Shown here piece by piece: positions 57,820 through 64,000 of a stretch of 64,000 bases of DNA. Position numbers and translations under genes: made by a program. A model generated the notes under the pieces. That model was not told where the DNA came from, did no database searches, and saw only the letters and a program-made list of their open reading frames with translations. Within the stretch, counting starts at the first letter, position 1. Every line of letters begins with the position of its first letter. The DNA is from Pseudodesulfovibrio portus (lineage in GTDB: Bacteria > Desulfobacterota > Desulfovibrionia > Desulfovibrionales > Desulfovibrionaceae): NCBI RefSeq assembly GCF_026000375.1, contig NZ_AP026708.1:2330001-2394000 (forward strand), read 5' to 3'.

Positions 57820-58614
57820 TCATGAGCGGGTGGCCAGAATCTCGTAGATGGCCGTCATGCCGTTGTAGCTGCCGCAGGCGAAAGGTTTCTTGTCCTTGCC
57901 GGGCAGCGTGACGGTCCCTTCCTCTCCCCATTCGATGTCCGTATATGCCCGGCCCTGGAGGGCCGACACGAGTTCATCGGGTTCGATGATTATGTCATGG
58001 CCCGGTTCTCCCGAGCCCGTGTTCCGGTATGCAAGGGTGTTGGTCAGGGCGCGGGCGGCAATGGCCTGCGGGTCGTAGCTGTCGGTCTTGTTGTGCTGTT
58101 CGCGCCACAGGTAGGCGTACCAGCCCAAGCCGTTGGCATTGACGTACAGCCTGCCCCCCTTGCCGAGGACCCGGGTGTATTCGTCAATGGCTTCGCGCCA
58201 GGGGGCAAAGGGCAATACGGAATAGGAAAAGACCGCGTCAAAGGCCGCGTCGTCGAATCCCGTAGCCGTCACGTCGCCCGTGTGCACCGAAATGTTGTCC
58301 AGGCCGAATTCCCCGGCCACCGACGACAGGAATGCGGTCCGCCCGGGATGACGGTCTACGGCCACAACCGACGTGTTGAGCAGACACAGGGCTATGGACC
58401 ATTGGCCGAAGCCGCATCCCGCGTCGAGGACTGCCCTGTGATCCGCCATTCCGGCGGCGATGAGACGGTCAACGTACTTGGCCACTCCCCCGGCGAGTAT
58501 GCGCTCAAGAAATTCCAGCTCCCTGGGAGCGAACAGGGATGCATGTTCGGCTGCCGCAGCAGAGGCGACGTCGTTCAGTCGGGCGTCGATTTCCTGTATT
58601 CTTTGGTGCAGCAT
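57820..58614 (-). CDS. Class I SAM-dependent methyltransferase
   Basis: 264 residues from ATG 58614, preceded by AAGAG; upstream in-frame sequence overlaps the previous gene's end. VLDAGCGFGQWSIALCLL is motif I, VVAVDRHPGRTAFLSSVA follows, and FSYSVLPFAPWREAIDEY is the active-site segment. A long N-terminal helical part (about 1-60) precedes the core. Probably methylates a sugar or lipid-linked glycan; position within the minus-strand operon supports that. Confidence 0.82.
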   Translation of the reverse strand: MLHQRIQEIDARLNDVASAAAAEHASLFAPRELEFLERILAGGVAKYVDRLIAAGMADHRAVLDAGCGFGQWSIALCLLNTSVVAVDRHPGRTAFLSSVAGEFGLDNISVHTGDVTATGFDDAAFDAVFSYSVLPFAPWREAIDEYTRVLGKGGRLYVNANGLGWYAYLWREQHNKTDSYDPQAIAARALTNTLAYRNTGSGEPGHDIIIEPDELVSALQGRAYTDIEWGEEGTVTLPGKDKKPFACGSYNGMTAIYEILATRS

Positions 58615-58634
58615 GGCGTGGCTCTTTTTGGTGT

Positions 58635-59813
58635 TTACGAGGAAAAGGCATTCACGGGAGCGCTGCCGAAATGGTAGTGGGAAAACTCTTCCATGACTTG
58701 CGGATGGTCGAGGTCGGCGTGGAGCCTTGCCCATCTTCTGAGCAGGAATTCCTCTTCAATATAGCGACTGTTGCGCTCGCAGAACAGGCTTACGCCTTCA
58801 CTGAAGTCCGTCCGGTCGAGACTGTCGAAGGGGCTGAAGTCGAAGCCGTCGAGCATGGACGCGATGAAGTCTTTCTCCCGGTCGTTGAATGTCATCCCGC
58901 CTGTTCCCGTCCGCTTCACCGACGCATCGCCGGAGACTGCCTTCAACGTGTTGAACGGTAGCGTCTTTCCATGTTTTTTCAGGTAGTTGTTTGGCTGAGA
59001 GCGCTCCGAATCCAGCATGGATTCGACAAACGGGACCCCCAGCCTGTCACACAGCCAGCTGACGACCAACTTCCGGTTTTTCAGCATGCTTTCAAAGTGA
59101 ATGGGGATGTATGAGTCGGGAGCCTGGCCGTGGTTGATGCGGCAGGCCGCAAGACTCCAGACCCAGCGGATGAACTCCGCATGGATAATGTTGAAGCGAA
59201 GGGTCTTTTCGGTCGGGTCGCCTCGGAACCCGTCGTGGAAGAGGAGCAGGTTCTTTCTGGAGGCCAGGACATCCGGGAAGTTTCGAATGATCTGTATGAA
59301 TGTCGTGTCATCCCCGAGGGCCCGCTGGAATGCTTTCGGCGAGCAGTTGAACGACATGTCCGAATCCATGAGCAGGTATTGCGCGTTCGGCGAGTAGCCG
59401 AAACCCCGCTGCTCCTTGCTGGCGTCGAAAAAGACCTGGGTGAAGGCGCTGAAGGCGGTCGGCAGCTTTTCCGGGGAAATGATTTCTTCGGGGGAGGAGA
59501 AGGTGCCGCAGAAGGCCTCCTTCATGGCCTGCGTGTCCAATACGTCCGTCTTTGACATGCTGAACGACCGGGATTCCTCCCAGCAGTCTCCGGCAAAGAC
59601 GTATTGTTCCTCCGTGAAAAGATCGAACAGGTTTGCCGCAGTCTCCGGTTCGTAGCCGAATGCGGGCCAGAATCTCCTGGGGGGAAAGGGAAAGGGAATT
59701 CTGCCGGGGTAGAGCGCAAAGGCCTCGTTGGACATCAGGCTCTGGTAGACGAGGCTGTTGCCGTTCCTGGACATGCCCTGCAGCAGGATTTTCTTGGTCG
59801 GGAAAGTGCTCAT
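58635..59813 (-). CDS. Sulfotransferase-family protein (copy 2)
   Basis: 392 residues. KILLQGMSRNGNSLVYQSLM (about 8-27) is the phosphosulfate loop with RxGT altered to RNGN, and IQIIRNFPDVLASRKNLL is the 3'-phosphate-binding segment. The start overlaps the deacetylase stop (ATGA), so translation is coupled. With copy 1 it suggests sulfate modification in this locus, but both copies deviate at the key loop. The C-terminus has no clear similarity. Confidence 0.75.
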   Translation of the reverse strand: MSTFPTKKILLQGMSRNGNSLVYQSLMSNEAFALYPGRIPFPFPPRRFWPAFGYEPETAANLFDLFTEEQYVFAGDCWEESRSFSMSKTDVLDTQAMKEAFCGTFSSPEEIISPEKLPTAFSAFTQVFFDASKEQRGFGYSPNAQYLLMDSDMSFNCSPKAFQRALGDDTTFIQIIRNFPDVLASRKNLLLFHDGFRGDPTEKTLRFNIIHAEFIRWVWSLAACRINHGQAPDSYIPIHFESMLKNRKLVVSWLCDRLGVPFVESMLDSERSQPNNYLKKHGKTLPFNTLKAVSGDASVKRTGTGGMTFNDREKDFIASMLDGFDFSPFDSLDRTDFSEGVSLFCERNSRYIEEEFLLRRWARLHADLDHPQVMEEFSHYHFGSAPVNAFSS

Positions 59814-60541
59814 TGCGGCTCTATCGATTCCGAGAGTTTTTTTGCCTCCAGGCCATGCCTGTCGAGCAGTTGGGTGAAGAGATTCATTGCGCCGGGCTTG
59901 TCCCCGGCCATGCCTGCGGCGTCGGCCTCGGACAGCTTCGGAATGTCGGTAAGGTTGAGGGCCCTGTATGCCGTTATGGAGCTCGTGTTCACGGCCAGAT
60001 GTATGGGGTGGAATGCGACAACCTTCAACCCGGGGCCGTGGAGGCCGAGTCGGTCGACATCCCAGCTCAGGGGTTCGCCGGTAGCGAAATAGTCGTCCGC
60101 CCAATACATGGGGGCGCGATAGAGGGTTGTCTCGGGCGAGTAGTTGTGCGGAGTGATCCTGAGGTGCTCATGAAACGGCAGGAACACATTCGATTCGATC
60201 CGGATGCCGAAGTCCATGGCCGCCATGCGCAGAAATCGCGAGTGCTGGTACAGGCTGTGGGAACGCATGCAGACGGCCTCGGGCACAATGGCTTTCAAGT
60301 TCGAAAGCACGCTGCGCTCATCCTCCCCCTGGGTCGATCCCTGAAGGCAGTTGGGGTGAATGCCCAATTCAAAGAGATCCGGATGGCTGCGAAGGAATTC
60401 CAGCGCTTCGGAGTCGTGCGTGATGAACCAGGTCGCCCGGACCCGTTTCTCCGCCAGCAGCGTTGCGATCCGGATGACCACCCAGTCCGGAGCCCAGTCT
60501 TGATCGAGGGTTATGTAAAGTCCGTGGATGCTGGCCGTCAT
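59810..60541 (-). CDS. Polysaccharide-deacetylase-like (NodB-fold) protein
   Basis: 243 residues from ATG 60541. LYITLDQDWAP replaces the usual TFDDG opening with acidic residues in similar spacing; RATWFITHDSEALEFL and FELGIHPNC match the second motif with its histidine; CMRSHSLYQHSRF resembles the third. Metal ligands appear shifted compared with classic NodB. It may remove an N-acetyl or other group from a glycan. First gene of the minus-strand operon; its stop overlaps the sulfotransferase start. Confidence 0.7.
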   Translation of the reverse strand: MTASIHGLYITLDQDWAPDWVVIRIATLLAEKRVRATWFITHDSEALEFLRSHPDLFELGIHPNCLQGSTQGEDERSVLSNLKAIVPEAVCMRSHSLYQHSRFLRMAAMDFGIRIESNVFLPFHEHLRITPHNYSPETTLYRAPMYWADDYFATGEPLSWDVDRLGLHGPGLKVVAFHPIHLAVNTSSITAYRALNLTDIPKLSEADAAGMAGDKPGAMNLFTQLLDRHGLEAKKLSESIEPQ

Positions 60542-60854
60542 ATGCGTTTTTTTCAGGTTGCCGGTTGGAGGTGCCGCTCCGGGCACGTGCGCCAAGTGTT
60601 ATACCAATAATCGGTCGGTCGAAAGAAAATGTTTAGTCTGTGAATGATCCATGCATCTTTCATTCCAAGTTCAGGGCGTGAAGCCGCGGACGATAAGCCT
60701 TGCCATTTTTATGCAAGTTGGGAATAAATAGTCATCCTTTCCCAAAGGGATGCGGGCCGCATGTGAGCCGGTTGGGTGGTAAAGGCGAAAATGCGGTCGG
60801 CAGCCTGCAAGCAATGGAGAGCGCCATGCTTCTCCCCTCGGGCCACAGCGTCAA
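60542..60854. promoter_or_regulatory. Divergent intergenic region
   Basis: 313 nt between the deacetylase-like and FemAB-like genes. AT-rich in the left half, with a TGAATGA heptamer at 60641-60647. Open frames crossing the right half have no ribosome site and read as shadow sequence. Promoters for both directions are expected; none was confidently located. Confidence 0.4.
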
Positions 60855-61868
60855 ATGCACATAAAAATCACGAACAACGCGTCCGGCTACGACAGGTTCC
60901 TGCGGCACGTTCCCAACTGGATGCTGTACCATCATCCCCAGTGGCTTGCCTTGGTTGAGGCCGTCACCGGGGCCGACCTCAATTATGTGACCGCCGACGA
61001 GGGCGGCGAAATCGCGGCGGCGATTCCTTTTTTCGTGTCGCGGGATATGGGCGGGGGAAGCGTCATCAATTCCTCGCCATTCTTCGGCAGCGTCGGCGGC
61101 ATTCTGTTCCGTGAAGGGGCGGACCCGGCCTGCGCGGGTCCCATGCTCGAGGCCCTGGACGAGTTCGCGGCGGCCCATGGCGTCGTTTCAGCCACCATTG
61201 TCACCAGCCCCCTCGACGACACGGGCGGCGCCCTGGCGGGCTGGGCTACGGAAGCGCCCCTGGCCCGGACAGCCCAGGTGACGGAGTTGCCGGCTTGTGA
61301 CGAGGACCTGTTCGGATTGCTGCACAACAGCAAGCAACGGAACATCCGCAGCGCCGGGAAAAAGGGCGTGACGGTCAGGCCGGGGGGCGATGCCGATTGG
61401 CAGTGGTTCGAAGCGGTCCATCGTTCGAGCATGGCCGCGCTCAACGGGACGCCCAAGCCGCCTGCTTTTTTTGACTGCATGAAGGGATCGCTGCATGGCG
61501 GCGCGGGGTTGAAAATCCTGGTGGCGGAGCATGAGTCGGCCCCGTGCGCGGGGCTCATATACTCCACCGGCGGAATCTGCGGCGAATATCTGGTTCCCGT
61601 GTATGAACCTGAAAAGTCTTCGCTTTTCGGCCTGCAATTGCTCATTTACGAGTCCCTTCTCGACAGCCGCCGGGACGGCTGCCGCTTCTGGAACTTCGGG
61701 GGAACCTGGCCCTCGCAGGAAGGGCTGTACAGGTTCAAGAGGCAGTGGGCGGCCGTGGACCATGCCTATGAGTACCACATCAAGGTCTACCGGCCTCGGT
61801 TGTTGGAGCTGGGCGCGGACGAGATCCTGAAGTACTACCCCTGGTTTTTCTGCTATCCGTTTAATTGA
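60855..61868 (+). CDS. FemAB-like GNAT acyltransferase
   Basis: 337 residues. WMLYHHPQWLALVEAVTG and the two-domain layout, ending RFWNFGGTWPSQEGLYRFKRQWA, match FemAB-type (Acetyltransf_6) proteins. These add an amino-acyl or acyl group, often in exopolysaccharide or peptidoglycan systems. No ribosome site precedes the ATG; a longer frame upstream has none either. It precedes the second asparagine-synthase-like gene by about 145 nt on the same strand. Confidence 0.8.
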   Translation: MHIKITNNASGYDRFLRHVPNWMLYHHPQWLALVEAVTGADLNYVTADEGGEIAAAIPFFVSRDMGGGSVINSSPFFGSVGGILFREGADPACAGPMLEALDEFAAAHGVVSATIVTSPLDDTGGALAGWATEAPLARTAQVTELPACDEDLFGLLHNSKQRNIRSAGKKGVTVRPGGDADWQWFEAVHRSSMAALNGTPKPPAFFDCMKGSLHGGAGLKILVAEHESAPCAGLIYSTGGICGEYLVPVYEPEKSSLFGLQLLIYESLLDSRRDGCRFWNFGGTWPSQEGLYRFKRQWAAVDHAYEYHIKVYRPRLLELGADEILKYYPWFFCYPFN

Positions 61869-62013
61869 CTGGATTGACCCTCCGGGAGGAGCCGATGGCA
61901 TACATTGTGCTTGTTTTTCCTGAGGGACATTTTTGATCGTTTAATAATTAAATGCCGAATCGGCGTTGAAGGGGCGGGCATCGCCTCCGAAAAAAGGAAG
62001 GGCTGGGCGAAAA

Positions 62014-63879
62014 ATGTGTGGCATCTGCGGGATACTGTCCCATACGGGCATTTCCCCGACGAGACAATCGCTTGAACCCATGATGGACGCCCTGGCGCAT
62101 CGAGGGCCGGACGGGGCAGGTCATTATATTGACGGTCCCATCGGTTTTGGGCATCGCCGCCTGGCCATTCTCGACCTGTCGGACGCCGGGGCCCAGCCCA
62201 TGGTGAGCGCGGACCGTTCCCATGTGATCTCCTACAACGGCGAGGTCTACAATTTCCGCGAGTTGCGCCGGGAGCTGCAGGCCGAGGGCCATGCCTTCCG
62301 TTCAGCCTCGGACACCGAGGTGGTCCTGGCGGCGTACGCGGCCTGGGGGCCGGCTTGCGTCGAGCGGTTCAACGGCATGTTTGCCCTGGCCATCTGGGAT
62401 ACCCGCAGGCAGCGTCTGTTTCTCGCCAGGGACCGATACGGCATCAAGCCGTTGTACTACTGCACCGCCAGGGATTGTTTTGCCTTCGCCTCGGAGCAAA
62501 AGGCCTTTTTGTCTATGCCCGGTTTCGAGCGCAGCCTGGATTCCGAGGCCATGCTCGAATATTTCACCTTTCAGAATCTGTTCACGGACAGGACCTTTTT
62601 CAAGCGGGTGAAGCTCTTTCCCGCAGGCTGCCGCGGGTTTGTCTCCGCCGGGGGAACGTTGTCCGTCGAGCGTTACTGGGACTACGATTTTCAAGAGCCT
62701 GACACTCCCCTGAGCGAGGAGGAGTACATAGAGGAGTTGGACTACCTGTTCAGCCGGGCCGTGAAAAGACAGATGGTCAGCGACGTGGAGGTCTCCGCCT
62801 ATTTGAGCGGGGGTATTGATTCGGGGGCGATAACCGCCTTTGCAGCGCAGGAGATTCCCTACATCAAGAGTTTTACCTGCGGGTTCGACATGCACTCGGC
62901 CACGGGCCTGGAGGTCGCTTTTGACGAGCGGGAAAAGGCGGAGCACCTGTCCTACCTGTTGAAGACCGAACACTACGAGATGGTCCTCAAGTCGGGGGAT
63001 ATGGAGCGTGCTCTCCCTTCCATCGCCTGGCACATGGAAGAACCCCGTGTCGGGCAAAGCTATCCGAACTACTACGCAGCGTCCCTGGCGAGCCGGTTTT
63101 GCAAGGTCGTGCTGGCCGGGACCGGCGGGGACGAGCTGTTCGGCGGCTATCCGTGGCGCTACTATCGCGCGGTCAACAACGGTTCCTTCGATGACTATAT
63201 CGACAAGTACTACGTCTTCTGGCAGCGCCTGATCCCCAACCGTCAGATCAAGCGGGTTCTTTCGCCGATATGGGACGAGGTCGAACATGTCTGGACCCGG
63301 GACATCTTCGGCGACGTGTTTTCCGACAAGCAGCGCCGTCTGGGGCAGCCCAGGGATTTCATCAACCACTCCCTGTACTTTGAGGCCAAGACGTTCCTGC
63401 ATGGCCTGCTGATCGTCGAAGACAAGCTCTCCATGGCGCATGGGCTCGAGACCAGGGTGCCGTTTCTCGATAACGACCTGGTCGATTTCGCCATGCGGTT
63501 GCCGGTGAGCATGAAGCTCGGCAACCTGGACGAGGTCGTCAGGATCAACGAGAACGAGGCGGGCAAGCTCAAGAAGTACTATCAGAAGACCAGGGACGGG
63601 AAGCTTCTGTTCAGGAAGACTCTTGCCCCTTACGTGCCCGAGACTGTCAGCGACGGCATCAAGCAGGGCTTTTCGGGGCCGGATGCGTCGTGGTTCAAAG
63701 GGGAAAGCATCCGCTATGTCCGGGAGACTCTTTTCAGTCGGCAGGCACTCATTTTTGATTATCTGGACAAGCGAGCCGTACAGGAGCTTGTCATGGAGCA
63801 CCTGGAGGGGAAGGCCAACCGGCGCCTTTTCATCTGGTCCCTGTTGTTGGTTGAGGAATGGTTGAAACACTATGCATGA
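62014..63879 (+). CDS. Asparagine-synthase-like glutamine amidotransferase (copy 2)
   Basis: 621 residues from ATG 62014, fixed by AAGGAAGGG upstream and by Cys2 (MCGICGILSH). Glutaminase features are HRGPDGAGHY and YNGEVYNF; synthetase features are YLSGGIDSGAIT and GTGGDELFGGY. It is longer than copy 1 and differs in the synthetase core, so it probably serves a different acceptor. Amidation of a uronic acid sugar is the context-based suggestion. A pyruvate-kinase-like gene starts 15 nt downstream. Confidence 0.88.
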   Translation: MCGICGILSHTGISPTRQSLEPMMDALAHRGPDGAGHYIDGPIGFGHRRLAILDLSDAGAQPMVSADRSHVISYNGEVYNFRELRRELQAEGHAFRSASDTEVVLAAYAAWGPACVERFNGMFALAIWDTRRQRLFLARDRYGIKPLYYCTARDCFAFASEQKAFLSMPGFERSLDSEAMLEYFTFQNLFTDRTFFKRVKLFPAGCRGFVSAGGTLSVERYWDYDFQEPDTPLSEEEYIEELDYLFSRAVKRQMVSDVEVSAYLSGGIDSGAITAFAAQEIPYIKSFTCGFDMHSATGLEVAFDEREKAEHLSYLLKTEHYEMVLKSGDMERALPSIAWHMEEPRVGQSYPNYYAASLASRFCKVVLAGTGGDELFGGYPWRYYRAVNNGSFDDYIDKYYVFWQRLIPNRQIKRVLSPIWDEVEHVWTRDIFGDVFSDKQRRLGQPRDFINHSLYFEAKTFLHGLLIVEDKLSMAHGLETRVPFLDNDLVDFAMRLPVSMKLGNLDEVVRINENEAGKLKKYYQKTRDGKLLFRKTLAPYVPETVSDGIKQGFSGPDASWFKGESIRYVRETLFSRQALIFDYLDKRAVQELVMEHLEGKANRRLFIWSLLLVEEWLKHYA

Positions 63880-63894
63880 CAAAAGGGTTTTCCT

Positions 63895-64000
63895 ATGAAG
63901 AAAAAGTTGCTTGTTACCCTTGGCCCCAGTTCCATGAAGCCGGAAGTCATCGGCCAACTGGACTCTCATGACATCTATGTCTACCGGATCAACATGTCCC
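63895..64000 (+). CDS. Pyruvate-kinase-like protein, N-terminal fragment (runs off the window)
   Basis: Only 35 codons are inside the window, starting at ATG 63895. The reading LLVTLGPSSMKPEVIGQL and VYRINMS is the first beta-alpha unit of pyruvate kinase (usual form KIVCTIGPAS ... RLNFSHG). AAAAGGG lies about 10 nt upstream. Its place directly behind an amidotransferase in a glycan island is unusual for a glycolytic enzyme, so a specialised homologue is likely. Confidence 0.7.
   Translation, partial: MKKKLLVTLGPSSMKPEVIGQLDSHDIYVYRINMS

Noticed and set aside
36690-64000. CRISPR array or phage/transposase genes within the glycan island
   Set aside because: No regularly spaced direct repeats and no transposase, integrase or phage-like motif was seen; the region is filled by sugar and methyltransferase genes.

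Overview
The window is GC-rich bacterial chromosome, most consistent with a Desulfovibrio/Pseudodesulfovibrio-type sulfate reducer (Desulfovibrionaceae). This rests on the overall gene family mix (a HEAT-repeat response regulator next to CheX, a DUF1786 ASKHA-like protein, an NtrC-type regulator, a Maf-type motility glycosyltransferase, many amidating and radical-SAM sugar genes). It is an inference, not a database result.

Region 1 (1-1860) is the 3' end of an rRNA operon: the last ~1.6 kb of 23S rRNA, then 5S rRNA, then a strong terminator. Region 2 (1.9-32.8 kb) is mostly housekeeping and metabolic sequence. It holds a class V aminotransferase/GNAT pair, a dimethylarginine hydrolase with a methyltransferase, an AsmA protein, a very unusual beta-helix/EF-hand/arylsulfotransferase fusion, a DUF1786 protein, a lipase-like hydrolase, a HEAT-repeat response regulator with CheX, an MFS transporter, a metallo-beta-lactamase-fold hydrolase and an AEC transporter. 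A ~0.9 kb non-coding stretch bounded by a long imperfect inverted repeat follows, then a 2-Cys peroxiredoxin, an M16C presequence-protease-like peptidase, and a GntR-controlled polyamine-type ABC transporter operon ending in a glycerophosphodiester phosphodiesterase. A methyltransferase, a sigma-54 activator, a geranylgeranyl-reductase-type flavoprotein and a small membrane-anchored protein close the region.

Region 3 (33 kb to the end) is a large surface or flagellin glycan island, interrupted only by NAD synthetase. It opens with a Maf-type motility-associated glycosyltransferase. Sugar-nucleotide genes follow: a CDP-paratose-2-epimerase-like protein, a fused WbpB/WbpD-like oxidoreductase-acetyltransferase, an NAD-dependent epimerase and a WbpE-like DegT aminotransferase. 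Next come glycosyltransferases, a methyltransferase and an asparagine-synthase-like amidotransferase. A distinctive co-directional block (47.9-56.2 kb) encodes a NeuA-like cytidylyltransferase, an unrecognised protein that may be a second divergent nucleotidyltransferase, an unrecognised beta-rich protein, two B12-type radical SAM enzymes, a methyltransferase/Rossmann fusion and a sulfotransferase-like protein. A four-gene minus-strand operon (NodB-like deacetylase, sulfotransferase-like, methyltransferase, polytopic GT-C-like protein) follows. A FemAB-like acyltransferase, a second asparagine-synthase-like enzyme and the start of a pyruvate-kinase-like gene end the window.

A working reading of region 3 is that 2,3-diamino uronic acid precursors and a CMP-activated sugar are made, then amidated, methylated or sulfated and transferred to flagellin or a surface polymer. 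The 47.9-56.2 kb block is the best candidate for an undescribed pathway. No tRNA, CRISPR array, transposase or phage gene was seen.
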